From Natribacillus halophilus (lineage in GTDB: Bacteria > Bacillota > Bacilli > Bacillales > Marinococcaceae): a stretch of DNA of 64,000 nt. The stretch's first letter is position 1. The number at the start of each line of letters is the position of its first letter. The stretch covers positions 78,061 to 142,060 of the forward strand of contig NZ_FNEN01000002.1 in the NCBI RefSeq assembly GCF_900100185.1. The letters run 5' to 3'. This document shows, piece by piece, positions 52,044 through 61,989 of this stretch. The notes beneath the pieces are model-generated. The model had not been told where the DNA came from. It did not search any database and worked only from the letters and a program-made list of their open reading frames with translations. Both the position numbers and the translations under genes were made by a program.

Positions 52044-53987
52044 TTACGCGCCCCCTCCGAACAACGCCAATTCCTCCTCCGAGACTTCCACGGAAAAGCG
52101 CAGATTTTTCACGGCCTGGATATTCAAAATCACATCCCCCGTTTGCAAATACGGCACTTGCGCGACCTCACTTTCGGATAACTGTCCAGCAAACACGCGC
52201 TCTAACATTTCCAGGTTATTGCTGTCCTGCTGCATGATCCATTTATATTGGGTCAGCTCAAACAACGTTTTAATTTCTTCGACTAGCGTTTGGTCGGAAC
52301 CTTCCGGCACAAAATCCCGAATCGAGTGCGACGCATAGGTGAACCCGGCGAAATACTTACGGGCTTCCCGGACAAACGTTGTGAGAAATTCTAGTGCGTG
52401 GCCACTGCCTTTCTTGGTGTTGATGATGTGATGCGCTTCATCCATCAAGATGAGATACCGTTCTGCATCCTCGAAGGTTAATTCCCCTTTGTTGTACGCC
52501 TCAAATTGTGGCGCTCCGTTGGTGAGCATCGCATCCCACAATAGATTCATCACGTTAAACAGTTGGGCTTGAAAAATTTCCGATCGCATCTGACTGAGGC
52601 CGCGGAGTTGGAAAATGACCACTTTTTCTTCCTGAAAATCAGCGATGCTGGATGGACCATCAAACAGATGCTTATACGTTTCAACGATGTTTTGGACGTT
52701 CAGTTCAATCGTCTCTAACCGGCGTTTGCGTTCCGGACTCAGCGTTGATCGTTGTCTCCCTTGTTCTTCGTCCTCATATAATTCTTGGCGTATAAACGTC
52801 AAAAAATCTGAAAAGATGGGATACGCTTCAACGGATTGTTGGGTAATCCCTAAATCATGATCATCGCTCCATAAATGTAATGATTTGTACAATTTCCGTA
52901 ACATATTTTCATATTCTTTCAGTTCATTGTCAGAGGCTTCCGGAGCTAGAAATCGGTAAAACGAGGTCATTTTTGATAAATGTTGCGTAAAAGACGTAAA
53001 TTCATCTTTCGCTGTTTTATAGACTTGCAACGGATTAATAATCCCGTCTGTGCCATCTAAGGATAACTTTTGCCCGCCTATTTCATCCACCAGACCTTGA
53101 AACTCGCCTGTCGCATCAAAGGCACGGACTTTGTGCTTTTTAATGGCATTATCGAGCGCGATTTTTTTCAAAAGCGTCGATTTTCCGGCGCCCATCGCGC
53201 CGATCACCACGGAGCTATACGACTTCCGGTCTTTATCCCGATGAAACAAATCAAAAACGACATTACCGCCGGTCATTGTCGTACCATGAAACGTTCCGGT
53301 GGGGTCATGCAGTTGGGTGAAGTGGAAAGGGAACCCCCCGGCTAATGTCATCGCTGGCATTCCTTGCCCTTGGCGGCGGTTGCGTTGCTTGGCTTGGTCT
53401 GAATATGATTCATGGAGGGCTTTCCATTCCATATCCAATTCATTTAAAAAGACCGCGCCCCTAAAGTTCTCCCCTTCGAGCGCGGTTAAGACCACGTTGA
53501 CGTTGCTTTCCAGTTGGTCTTGGGTCCGAGCACTCACGTAAAAGCGCAAATGCACCCGTTTAATGACCTCTCCTTCTTGATAGATGGAGGCATACAGTTC
53601 TTCTAAATCGTTTAAATCGTCTTTGGCTTCGAGGATATTGACACTTTCTTTTTCAGTCATCATCCGAGAGCTTTTCTCATCAATCCCTTTATTGAGGCCA
53701 TCACGTACCTTGTGATGATCTTCCGAGGCGACATCGATGGTGGTGATGACGTTTTCCATATTGACGATGGACTCCAACCAAAAATCCTGCGTATTTTTCG
53801 GATAACTATACACATGGATGCACGTTTCATAGCCGTCGCCTTTGCGTATAAAACTTTCCTTAAAACTGACACCGCCTTGTGGTTGAATGTTGGCAAGCAA
53901 ATAGGGATTATACCCTCTACGTTCCGTCTCTGTGGCTTCGGTTGTATCTTTGCGTTTCCACGGTGCAAACATTTGTAAAAGACTCAT
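52044..53987 (-). CDS. VirB4-family conjugation ATPase
   Basis: 647 aa. Walker A GAMGAGKSTLLKK near residue 269, Walker B YLILMDEAHHI near 510, and the N-terminal VirB4 domain (GVSFKESFIRKGDGYETCI). Hexameric motor that powers assembly of the channel and pilus at the inner membrane face. AGAGGGGG precedes ATG. Corresponds to TrsE/TraE of staphylococcal conjugative plasmids. Confidence 0.93.
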   Translation of the reverse strand: MSLLQMFAPWKRKDTTEATETERRGYNPYLLANIQPQGGVSFKESFIRKGDGYETCIHVYSYPKNTQDFWLESIVNMENVITTIDVASEDHHKVRDGLNKGIDEKSSRMMTEKESVNILEAKDDLNDLEELYASIYQEGEVIKRVHLRFYVSARTQDQLESNVNVVLTALEGENFRGAVFLNELDMEWKALHESYSDQAKQRNRRQGQGMPAMTLAGGFPFHFTQLHDPTGTFHGTTMTGGNVVFDLFHRDKDRKSYSSVVIGAMGAGKSTLLKKIALDNAIKKHKVRAFDATGEFQGLVDEIGGQKLSLDGTDGIINPLQVYKTAKDEFTSFTQHLSKMTSFYRFLAPEASDNELKEYENMLRKLYKSLHLWSDDHDLGITQQSVEAYPIFSDFLTFIRQELYEDEEQGRQRSTLSPERKRRLETIELNVQNIVETYKHLFDGPSSIADFQEEKVVIFQLRGLSQMRSEIFQAQLFNVMNLLWDAMLTNGAPQFEAYNKGELTFEDAERYLILMDEAHHIINTKKGSGHALEFLTTFVREARKYFAGFTYASHSIRDFVPEGSDQTLVEEIKTLFELTQYKWIMQQDSNNLEMLERVFAGQLSESEVAQVPYLQTGDVILNIQAVKNLRFSVEVSEEELALFGGGA

Positions 53988-53992
53988 CGCTA

Positions 53993-54628
53993 TTACCCCC
54001 TCTGATGATCAAGTTTAGAGTTTTGATTATTGAGTTTATAAATCACATCTAATTTTTTCGTTGTTTCCAGGTTTTCCATAGGGATGGTTCGTTGCAATTT
54101 CCGACGCGCAAACTGGCAACGTTCCGTTAAATCTTTCACCGTCTCCCCGTATACATAAAGATAAAATTCCCGGTTGGTCCGGTGTTTCTCTAAAAATTCA
54201 AGTTCCGCCTTTTTCTTTTGTAAAAAGTGGTCAATGAGGGGCGAGTCGTTCGCGTCGATTTTCTTTTGCAAGTGGGCGATCTGAACGGCCATATTCACCG
54301 GGAAGTTGAGTGAGACGATCTTAATATTGGCATCAAACGCTCTTAGAAATTGTGTGAGTGCCAAAATATCAAATTCTGTTTCTTGATCACTTTGCGCGTA
54401 CACATCTTTGCTTCGGACTTGAAACATGTCCGCATAACCACGATCGTCTTGCAAAACAAAAGCCCCATCATCGGTCATATCCCCGATCGGAAAAATGTCA
54501 GCGATTTTATCCGGTACGCGCTCCCGTTTCTCTTTCGGTTTGGCTTTTGATCCGGTCTTTAGCCCTCGTTTTGATTTCGATTGTTCATCAAAGAGAGCTT
54601 CTTGGTCCAACGTTTCTTCATAAATCAT
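53993..54628 (-). CDS. TrsD/TraD-like conjugation protein
   Basis: 211 aa, soluble, basic N-terminus then a domain with FVLQDDRGYADMFQVRSKDV and FDANIKIVSLNFPVNMAVQ. Position between a TrsC-like membrane protein and VirB4 and the general pattern match TrsD of pSK41/pGO1-type systems. Start overlaps the previous stop. Likely partner of VirB4 ATPase at the membrane. Confidence 0.75.
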   Translation of the reverse strand: MIYEETLDQEALFDEQSKSKRGLKTGSKAKPKEKRERVPDKIADIFPIGDMTDDGAFVLQDDRGYADMFQVRSKDVYAQSDQETEFDILALTQFLRAFDANIKIVSLNFPVNMAVQIAHLQKKIDANDSPLIDHFLQKKKAELEFLEKHRTNREFYLYVYGETVKDLTERCQFARRKLQRTIPMENLETTKKLDVIYKLNNQNSKLDHQRG

Positions 54629-54933
54629 GCTTTATCCTCCTTCGCTTCGTCTTCATGGGGGTCATGGGCGTGATACGTGGCCCGGTCTCGACTGAGCATC
54701 ATCCAAACCGCACTCAGCATCCGCATATGCGGGTTCGTCTTGGGTTTCCAAAGCCAAAAGCCATACAAAGCAACCATAAAGATAATAAACGGGATGGTGA
54801 GCGACGGATGAATCATCGCGTGAAGAACAAAACCCATGACAAGCATCCCGATCGCTACCAATAAATCGGTTAAATAAAACCATTTATTCAGTTTTAACTC
54901 TGCCGTAATTTCGGTCGGTATTTTATAGTTCAT
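54625..54933 (-). CDS. TrsC/PrgI-like small membrane protein
   Basis: 102 aa from ATG 54933 with AAAGGAG ahead; an upstream frame to 54960 precedes this site. YKIPTEITAELKLNKWFYLT followed by two membrane helices (about 20-62) and a charged tail. Fits the VirB3-like/PrgI-TcpE group encoded just before VirB4 in Gram-positive type IV systems. Confidence 0.8.
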   Translation of the reverse strand: MNYKIPTEITAELKLNKWFYLTDLLVAIGMLVMGFVLHAMIHPSLTIPFIIFMVALYGFWLWKPKTNPHMRMLSAVWMMLSRDRATYHAHDPHEDEAKEDKA

Positions 54934-54989
54934 GACATAGCTCCTTTCCAAAACAAACACGCAAGTTTCAAGAAAAAGAAACCTGCGCG

Positions 54990-56831
54990 TTATCGGTGGT
55001 TACGTTTGTTTCTCCAGTTTTCCGTGGTGTTTTTACCGAGTTGATAGCTTCGTTGGCCGGTCTGCACGTAGCGATTATTGTTCCAGCGGCGGGATGCTCC
55101 GTCTCGCATATATTGACCGACAGTTCGGGATTCCCCGGCCGACCGTTGCGGCATCGAAATATCACTTGTACTTGGCGGTTCTTCGCCGCCGGCGGCCGCC
55201 TGCATCTGTTGATTCAGTGTTGCCGGGCGCTGCTGGCTTGCTCCGCCTTGTTGTCGTTCATTCTCACGCATTTCAGCGTGTAGCGACGGGGTCTTTCCGC
55301 CTTGCGTTGATGTCGGCTTCGCTTGACCAGGCGTTTCCTTGCCGCCGGATAGTTGGGTTTGTTGGTAAGCCTGAGCGTTAGCATTCGAGGTGGAGCCTTC
55401 GCCTTCGCTCGGCGGTGCTTGGGCGTTCGTCGGCGATCCTGCGCCTTGTGTTCCCGGCGCTGATTGACCTTTGGGCTGTGACCCTTGTTGTTGCCCTTGA
55501 CCTGTCGAGGCTTTCGCGGGCGATCCCTGTTGGCCGGTCACCCCGTTGTTGGTTGGACTCGCGCCTTGGCCACCGCCTTGACCATTCGCCAGTCCTTTGA
55601 TACCTCCAGCCGTTGCCGCCGCCGTGCTTACGCCACCTGTGGCAGCCCCTTTCGCTCCTTTACTCGCTAATTGGCCAGCCCCTTGTATCGCCGGTTTGGC
55701 AGCTTTTCCGGCGAAATAGGAACCGGCGGCCACCGTCCAAGCGTTCCGTAAACCGGCGTCAATACCAAACAGTTTTTGCACAATGTTCGGGCCGTCGATC
55801 ACGGCCAGGCTTCCGGCGATCATTGCGATTAAATATCCAAACCCACTTAGTTGGTCCGCGATAAACTCCGTGTAGTACATATACATCCGCAAGCTGAGAA
55901 ATACCATGATGATGGAGACAAAAATGCTGCCGATGTTTTTCAAAATTTCTTTAAGCCGTTGGCCACTACTAATATCTGCATAGGCCATAATCAGAGCGAC
56001 AACTTTGTTAAACGCAAGTTCAAAGCACAACTTAGCGATTTTGATCGAAACCAAAATCATCGTCAATGCCATAACGCCAAGTGTAATTAAAGCTGTACCC
56101 CAATTGATGTCCCAGCGATAATAGTTTTCGGGGAAGAAATCAAACCAGCCGTCATCGCCTATGCTGACAAGTCCTTCTTCGCCGTTGGATTCAATTCCAA
56201 TCTTATTCGTTAATATTTCTTGGCCACTATTAGAAAGGGGTTCTCCGTCTGCCCTTTCAAAGTCATCCGTAATCTCCTCATTTATATCAATTTGGTCAAT
56301 GTTTTCCGGATCGACATGGTGTTGCGTATCCACATCCGGGCTTTGCCAGCCGGTTTCATCATAAATGGCTACATCGGTAATATGGTCGTGAACGATCTGA
56401 TCGGCCATATCAAAGGCATCGTCACCGACCGATGCCACTTCCACTGCATCATCGGTAAAACTGCTGGCTTGATCCATCCCCCAAGTCAAAAGCGTCACCG
56501 TCATGATCGAAATGAAGATGTTGACCGGAATCTGGGAACGCTGCTGATTTCTTTGAAAGATGAGTTGATAGCCAATAAAGGCGAGAGCGAGGGCAAGTAA
56601 AATATACAACACCGGTTGGACCGTTTGTAGAAAGTCTAGAACCGGATCGGTTTGAAAGAAGTCCAGGAGGACAAGCACACCATCAATCACGCCCTCCATA
56701 CCACTCACCAGCGCCCGAAAACCTAAAAGCAGCCACCAACCGACAAATCGGAATAGGTAGCTTATAATATCCCCGGTATTTAAGACGTCATCAAATTGGC
56801 GTAAGATATCGAGCAGTTCTTCTCCTTCCAC
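54990..56831 (-). CDS. VirB6/TrbL-like polytopic membrane protein
   Basis: 613 aa. GTG start with GGAAAGGAGGG. Membrane segments near 25-50, 75-100, 105-125, 240-265, 280-300 and 320-350 frame a large outer loop; the last 230 residues are low-complexity Gly/Gln/Ser/Ala (GQQGSPAKASTGQGQQQGSQ), probably cytoplasmic and disordered. This is the layout of VirB6/TrbL/TrsL channel components. Confidence 0.85.
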   Translation of the reverse strand: MEGEELLDILRQFDDVLNTGDIISYLFRFVGWWLLLGFRALVSGMEGVIDGVLVLLDFFQTDPVLDFLQTVQPVLYILLALALAFIGYQLIFQRNQQRSQIPVNIFISIMTVTLLTWGMDQASSFTDDAVEVASVGDDAFDMADQIVHDHITDVAIYDETGWQSPDVDTQHHVDPENIDQIDINEEITDDFERADGEPLSNSGQEILTNKIGIESNGEEGLVSIGDDGWFDFFPENYYRWDINWGTALITLGVMALTMILVSIKIAKLCFELAFNKVVALIMAYADISSGQRLKEILKNIGSIFVSIIMVFLSLRMYMYYTEFIADQLSGFGYLIAMIAGSLAVIDGPNIVQKLFGIDAGLRNAWTVAAGSYFAGKAAKPAIQGAGQLASKGAKGAATGGVSTAAATAGGIKGLANGQGGGQGASPTNNGVTGQQGSPAKASTGQGQQQGSQPKGQSAPGTQGAGSPTNAQAPPSEGEGSTSNANAQAYQQTQLSGGKETPGQAKPTSTQGGKTPSLHAEMRENERQQGGASQQRPATLNQQMQAAAGGEEPPSTSDISMPQRSAGESRTVGQYMRDGASRRWNNNRYVQTGQRSYQLGKNTTENWRNKRNHR

Positions 56832-56852
56832 CGTTTCCCTCCTTTCCTGACA

Positions 56853-57047
56853 TTAGGCATCTTCCATAAAAGCATCTCGGTCTATATCAATTCTCTCGTC
56901 AATATTTTGAATCAAGACATCGACCGGCGCTTGATCCTGACCGGGTTGCAACGTCACCACAGCATCTTGAAGGGCGATCGTGATCACCTCGCCATCCTCG
57001 ATCTGATCGCGATAACGTTGGATGGTTTGCATAATATTCAGTTTCAT
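56853..57047 (-). CDS. Small acidic transfer-operon protein
   Basis: 64 aa from ATG 57047 after CAAGGAGG; an alternative start at 57104 overlaps the VirD4 gene and has no site. MKLNIMQTIQRYRDQIEDGE then acidic. Sits between VirD4 and VirB6-like genes. No known family. Confidence 0.6.
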   Translation of the reverse strand: MKLNIMQTIQRYRDQIEDGEVITIALQDAVVTLQPGQDQAPVDVLIQNIDERIDIDRDAFMEDA

Positions 57048-57066
57048 CGCTGCCTCCTTGTTTGAG

Positions 57067-59616
57067 CTAAATAGCTTCCTGGTGTATGTCTTGTTGCTTT
57101 TCATCCTTTATTTCTTCCGCGTTTTCCTCCAACGATGCATGATATTGATCAATCGTTTTTCGGATTGAGGCATACGTGTTTTGATCGACCTCGTCTGAGT
57201 CACCGAGCATCCGTAGGGTTTGCATAAAATCATTGACGGTCATCGTCTGCATCGTTGATTCTTCCGCATGCAAGCGTGGCGCCACGCGATCCATCACCAT
57301 CGTCCATAACGAACCGGTTAAGACGTGAGATATGGCGGTTTGTTTCCATTCGTCCGGTTCATTTGAGGTTGCGACTTGTGTCGGCGTTGTTGCCTTCGTT
57401 TCTTTATTTGCCATCGCCGACAACATCCCTTCATCTTCACTGTCAAAGCCAAAATCGATGATGAGATCGGATAAACGCAGGTGACGATGGGGGGTATCTA
57501 CTTCAATGTCTGTGATAGATAACTCTGGATCGAGATTGAGATATTGATAAGCGTAAGGCATGCGTTTGTTATAAATCGGAAACGGACGGATAAGTTGATT
57601 CCCGTCTTGCGTTTCACGTTTCATCGTCCGAAAGACCACCGTACTTCCTTTTTCAAGTTCCATCAGTTCATTGGCATCCAGCAATTTTCGTCCTTCGGTA
57701 TTGTCGGTTTTCGCTTTTTTAAAGGAAAACGGCGTGCCGGATCTTGTTTCCACCTCTCGCGTTTCATTTCCGAGTTTCTCCGAGAAGTTCTTGGCGGTTT
57801 CTTCGTCGCCCGTCTTAATATAAATGTGATTGCCGCAATTCCCGAGCACCGTATTTTTATCATCCTCACCGTACTTTTCTTTGAGTTGCGCATAACTTTG
57901 AAGGATAAGGTGAAAACGAATATTACGACCCAGCGACACGGTGGTTTTAGACCCCATGCCGGATATGGCTGGCATTTGACCAAACTCATCGAGCATAAAC
58001 ACGACCTGACGCGGACACTCTTGCCCTTTGGCCATCGATGCGTGTTTGGCTAAAGAAAAGTACAGTTGGTCAACGAACATGGACGGAAGCACATGCGTCG
58101 AATCATCATAATCCGGCGTGATCATAAATAAGGCGATCGGTCGGTCGTAACTGACCACCTCAGTGACACGGACATCGCTATGATCCTCCTGTTCGACTGT
58201 GGCTTGACCGGTTTCCTGATCCAGGGTTTGGATCGTTGCTTTTAGGCGTGCCTGCTGTTCCTTCACTTTCGTTTTTTGGTATTGAGACAGCTTTTTGTAT
58301 GCTTTTTGTGAATAAGGGTTGGGATCATGATCAATGATCAAGGTATCATGCTCATGGAGCGTGCCTTGAAAATGCACCACCCAATAGCCGCCCTCCCCCG
58401 TTTGGTTGGTTTCCTGCGTACCATCCGGAAACGTCACCGTGATTTTGGCAAAGGGGACACCTTTCCCTTCGACGGACTGGCCAAACCCAACCTTTTTCAA
58501 ATCAAGGGAGTTTTTCGCGGTCATTTTCGCCTGTTCACTCAATGTAAAGCGCCGCAGTTCCGCCATCGCCGTAGTAAAAATACCCGATCGTGTGTTTCCT
58601 TTGGCAAAATTGCTTGTCGCATACTGCATCTTCGCCACGCTCTCTTGGGGAAGGTCTTGAAAGTATTGATCCAGGGCATTCACCGTCGCCTCCGGGTCCA
58701 AGGAATGCGGCATTTGCATTGATCCGAGTTCCGATAACATATTGGACACGGTATAGAGCGTGATTTTTTCTTCCTCACCGTTTTGGATGCAATCCTCAGT
58801 GATCGCCAATATCATCGCATTCACAAGACTCATTGCCGAGTTTTGCCACATGGGATCTTTCACATGCGGATTATAATAGAGCATGTGCGTGAGCGACTCA
58901 CACAACGTTTCAGCCACCGAGAAATTGCCTTCTTTGTAAGCGTCTTTAATGAGTTGCAAAGGGTTATAACTCATGCTCTGCATCGGATTCATCATATTTA
59001 ACGCCAATACGTCAAAGCCGCGCTGCTCTAATATCTCCTTAAATCGGACAAACAATTCGCCCTTCATGTCATTTAAAATCATGGACGGTTTCTGCTTGGC
59101 CCTTGAATAGGCATCAATGGTGGGGTCAACATATAACTGCCCCTTTCCGGACCGTGTCGTACCAATGATCAAGTTATGCACGGCGTCATCATCGATATAA
59201 AGCGAGTGTCCCTTATGCGCGATGACGCCGCCGCCTTTGCCGTTGTAGGTTTTTTCCTTCTCCGGGATTTTTTTATACTGCTTAGCCACCTCTTGCTTGG
59301 TCGCAAACCGTTGTGAACCTTTTTCATCGCGTCCGATGGCCGCAAAGTTGCTCGTCAGTTTATAAATCGTGATCCCCACGAGGATAAGTCCTAAGATAGC
59401 CGTCATGCCATAAAACCACGGCATATCGGTTATTTGAACATTTGTGAAGAACGCCCATTCCATTTTTAAGGGTTCTTCGATATTCGGAAACGTTCGAAAA
59501 AGCGCCCACGCTTCTTGTATAAAATTCAATAAAAATGTGCCGATCACTTGTACCACAGTAAACAAAATGATACATAAAGGGATCAACACATATTTATTGG
59601 CGAGTATCGATTTCAT
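57067..59616 (-). CDS. VirD4/TraG-type coupling ATPase (T4CP)
   Basis: 849 aa. Two N-terminal membrane helices (about 8-35 and 70-88), Walker A GTTRSGKGQ (152-160) and Walker B VVFMLDEFGQMP near 540. Recruits the relaxase-DNA complex to the channel. Between LDLKKVGFG (about 371-379) and RPIALFMITPDYD (about 492) is an extra segment of about 110 residues containing AKITVTFPDGTQETN and EGGYWVVHFQGTL, which looks like a small beta-sandwich plus a coil. The C-terminal 150 residues form an extension that may bind relaxase. Confidence 0.93.
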   Translation of the reverse strand: MKSILANKYVLIPLCIILFTVVQVIGTFLLNFIQEAWALFRTFPNIEEPLKMEWAFFTNVQITDMPWFYGMTAILGLILVGITIYKLTSNFAAIGRDEKGSQRFATKQEVAKQYKKIPEKEKTYNGKGGGVIAHKGHSLYIDDDAVHNLIIGTTRSGKGQLYVDPTIDAYSRAKQKPSMILNDMKGELFVRFKEILEQRGFDVLALNMMNPMQSMSYNPLQLIKDAYKEGNFSVAETLCESLTHMLYYNPHVKDPMWQNSAMSLVNAMILAITEDCIQNGEEEKITLYTVSNMLSELGSMQMPHSLDPEATVNALDQYFQDLPQESVAKMQYATSNFAKGNTRSGIFTTAMAELRRFTLSEQAKMTAKNSLDLKKVGFGQSVEGKGVPFAKITVTFPDGTQETNQTGEGGYWVVHFQGTLHEHDTLIIDHDPNPYSQKAYKKLSQYQKTKVKEQQARLKATIQTLDQETGQATVEQEDHSDVRVTEVVSYDRPIALFMITPDYDDSTHVLPSMFVDQLYFSLAKHASMAKGQECPRQVVFMLDEFGQMPAISGMGSKTTVSLGRNIRFHLILQSYAQLKEKYGEDDKNTVLGNCGNHIYIKTGDEETAKNFSEKLGNETREVETRSGTPFSFKKAKTDNTEGRKLLDANELMELEKGSTVVFRTMKRETQDGNQLIRPFPIYNKRMPYAYQYLNLDPELSITDIEVDTPHRHLRLSDLIIDFGFDSEDEGMLSAMANKETKATTPTQVATSNEPDEWKQTAISHVLTGSLWTMVMDRVAPRLHAEESTMQTMTVNDFMQTLRMLGDSDEVDQNTYASIRKTIDQYHASLEENAEEIKDEKQQDIHQEAI

Positions 59617-59698
59617 GGGTGTTAAACATCCTCCCTTTCACCGCGAATACTTCTTGGCCGGTTAATCCAATGGTTGAACACCCCCGTTTCGCTCCTTT

Positions 59699-60862
59699 CT
59701 AAATGTCTTCCATTTGTGCTTCCATATCTTCAATATCATCTTCCCATTCTTCGATTTGATCATCGTCCGGATCGTCGTTTTCGCTTTCTTCATCAATCTG
59801 CGTTTGAAGATCATCAATGTCTGCGGTTAATGCTTCATAGGCACTGATTTGGTCATTCAAGGATTCACTGTTGATGTCACTGGCTAGTTGTTTGGCTTCT
59901 TCTATATCGCCTGATTGGATATGGGCATAGCCTAATTTTTCTTGCCGATTGGCATTCATCGGTACGTCTTCAACGGCGATGACATCCTCGTAACGCTCAT
60001 CATCATACGCAATTTCAAAATCACCGACGGCGGTTTCATAGGATGCTTGAAATTCCGTGAGCGCCTCAAGGTTCTGTTGCTCATATATGGCATCAGCGAC
60101 GGCTTCATCTGATTGACCATTGATTTGCATGGCTTCTTCGTAGGCTTCCTGCCCGATAAGCAAATGCGTGAGCACGGCGTCTTCTTGATCGCTTCGATCA
60201 CTTTGCGCTTGCAAGGCTTCCACGGCCCCGTTAGCATCACCGGCCACCGCCTCAGCGTAAAGGGTTTTCATCTCCTTTTCGTCCTCGTACGATTCATTCA
60301 TCGCTGCAAGCACTTCGGACTGTTGGCTAACGACGGCCACCAGTCCGATCGAAAACACGAGGGCAAGCGTTGTCACGCCTGCGCCAACGCCTCCGATGAT
60401 CCTTGCCTTCGGGCTTAGTCGGCTCCACCACGTTTGATTCTTCTCATCCTGTTGACGTAAGTGTTCGTTGATGTCGATCCGCACATCCGCCGGGACTGCC
60501 TGCGTCAGTTGATGGAGGAACCGATTGCGTTTTTCAATCTCGTCGTCGTTACGCATACGTCGTTCCATGAGTCGAAAGCAGATATGCTCATACAAATTGG
60601 CCGCGTATGAGTCACCCATTTGATATGTGCCAGCATAAAGTTTTTGACCATCTTCACCGTGGACGATGAAGTCTAAGGAAACCGATGATTTATTTTGTTT
60701 TTTCCAGCGTTGATCAATCTCCTGCGTTCGCTGCACAGCGTCCGCTAAAGGAAGGGATTGAAACGCAGGAATATGCTCACCTTCCAACGGTGAGGTGAAA
60801 AAAACGTGCACCTTTACCCCTCCTGGTTTAAATCGTAATATTGAATAACGAAAATATGGCAT
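59699..60862 (-). CDS. YukC/EssB-like conjugation membrane protein
   Basis: 387 aa from ATG 60862; the frame runs to a TTG at 60895 without a ribosome site. A cytoplasmic N-terminal domain (about 1-150), one membrane helix (about 160-185: GVGAGVTTLALVFSIGLVAV) and an outer helical-repeat region with an acidic tail (DDPDDDQIEEWEDDIEDMEA). This kinase-like-domain, helix, TPR-like-domain layout resembles YukC/EssB of type VII secretion. Placement between pilin-like and VirD4 genes shows a role in the conjugation channel. Confidence 0.65.
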   Translation of the reverse strand: MPYFRYSILRFKPGGVKVHVFFTSPLEGEHIPAFQSLPLADAVQRTQEIDQRWKKQNKSSVSLDFIVHGEDGQKLYAGTYQMGDSYAANLYEHICFRLMERRMRNDDEIEKRNRFLHQLTQAVPADVRIDINEHLRQQDEKNQTWWSRLSPKARIIGGVGAGVTTLALVFSIGLVAVVSQQSEVLAAMNESYEDEKEMKTLYAEAVAGDANGAVEALQAQSDRSDQEDAVLTHLLIGQEAYEEAMQINGQSDEAVADAIYEQQNLEALTEFQASYETAVGDFEIAYDDERYEDVIAVEDVPMNANRQEKLGYAHIQSGDIEEAKQLASDINSESLNDQISAYEALTADIDDLQTQIDEESENDDPDDDQIEEWEDDIEDMEAQMEDI

Positions 60863-60872
60863 CCTATCTGTT

Positions 60873-61148
60873 TTAGAATGTGATGGAGCTTTCAATCCAC
60901 TGAGAAATCCCGAGAGCGCCTAAGAGCATGACTAAACCGCCAGCAGCACCAACAAACCAACCGATGGATGACATGCGCCCCCGTGCGCCACCGGCCATGA
61001 GAAAATAAGCACCAATGCCAATTGAAATCGCCGCCACGACGCCACCAACGACTTGCATGCCCATGAGGATAGATTCACCCGTGCTTTGTATATTATCTAC
61101 CGCACCTAAAATTAGCTGCCATTCTATCCATTGAATAATCACGTTCAT
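60873..61148 (-). CDS. VirB2/TrbC-like pilin-size membrane protein
   Basis: 91 aa with two membrane helices (about 27-50 and 60-82) joined by a short basic loop (GGARGRMSS), the shape of VirB2/TrbC pilins and their Gram-positive equivalents. No cleavable signal is obvious. Start overlaps the previous stop. Likely structural subunit of the transfer channel. Confidence 0.75.
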   Translation of the reverse strand: MNVIIQWIEWQLILGAVDNIQSTGESILMGMQVVGGVVAAISIGIGAYFLMAGGARGRMSSIGWFVGAAGGLVMLLGALGISQWIESSITF

Positions 61149-61423
61149 GTGTTTTCCACTCCTTGTAATGGTGATGGTTGAGAGCTCTCACCGGTCTCAT
61201 CGGTTTTTGCTTGGATTGAATCTTCTTTTTCCGACGATGGCTTTTTTGTTTTTCCTTTCGGATTGTCATGATAGTGAAGTAAACTTTGAATCAGGACGTC
61301 TTGATGCTCACGAATGTACGACTGGTGTTGAGTGTGGAGCCAATCGTTATAATCTCCCCCTTGAATACTTAAAAGCGTCTGGACCAATTCTTTCGACTGT
61401 TTTACATCTCGCTGAGAAACCAT
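61145..61423 (-). CDS. Small hydrophilic transfer-operon protein
   Basis: 92 aa, strong site AAAGGAGG before ATG. Helical first half (VSQRDVKQSKELVQTLLSIQ) and a Lys/Glu/Ser-rich disordered tail. No domain recognised. Overlaps the pilin-like gene and probably opens this transcription group after the lipoprotein gene. Confidence 0.65.
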   Translation of the reverse strand: MVSQRDVKQSKELVQTLLSIQGGDYNDWLHTQHQSYIREHQDVLIQSLLHYHDNPKGKTKKPSSEKEDSIQAKTDETGESSQPSPLQGVENT

Positions 61424-61557
61424 TGGGTCCTCCTTTCTCGTTTTTAGGCATAAAAAAAGAAGCGTTTTTTACGCTTCATGATTTGTTTCCTTCCTTCACC
61501 TCCTTTTGAGAATATAAAAGGATGTATGTTATCCCTACATACACCCTGATTCATCGA

Positions 61558-61989
61558 TTATTCAAATGTACGATCAAAATTTTGGATCTCTGCAGCCTTT
61601 TCTTCCTCATCCTCATAATCCACTTCACTTACTGATGTTCGTTCTTCTAATTCTCCATTTTCATAGTAGCTCAATGATTCATGAACACTAGGACCAGCAA
61701 TTCCAATATCCTCTAATCCTTGTTCATTATCCGTCACTCGTTCATCCCGTGAATTTATTTCCTTGACGGGCATATTTTCAACATTTTCATCTACCATTTC
61801 AATAATCTCTTGGCGTTCTTCTTCGTCCTCAGTATTTGTCGTTAAAATAAAGGCTTCTTCATTATCTTGTAAATACGCTTCCATGTCATCTGGTGATAAA
61901 GATTCAACACCAGCACTCTCACCACAACCGGCTAATAACAAGGAAAAACTTATAAACCCTCCAAATAGAAAACCTTTGCTGTTCTTCAT
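61558..61989 (-). CDS. Acidic lipoprotein of the transfer region
   Basis: 143 aa from ATG 61989 with AGGAGG eight bases ahead. Signal peptide with lipobox LLAGC (Cys about 22), then an acidic domain: LSPDDMEAYLQDNEEAFILT and MPVKEINSRDERV followed by IGIAGPSVHES. The strand order recalls a thioredoxin-like fold without the Cys pair; this is a guess. Lipoproteins in conjugation operons often act in surface exclusion or mating contact. Confidence 0.65.
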   Translation of the reverse strand: MKNSKGFLFGGFISFSLLLAGCGESAGVESLSPDDMEAYLQDNEEAFILTTNTEDEEERQEIIEMVDENVENMPVKEINSRDERVTDNEQGLEDIGIAGPSVHESLSYYENGELEERTSVSEVDYEDEEEKAAEIQNFDRTFE

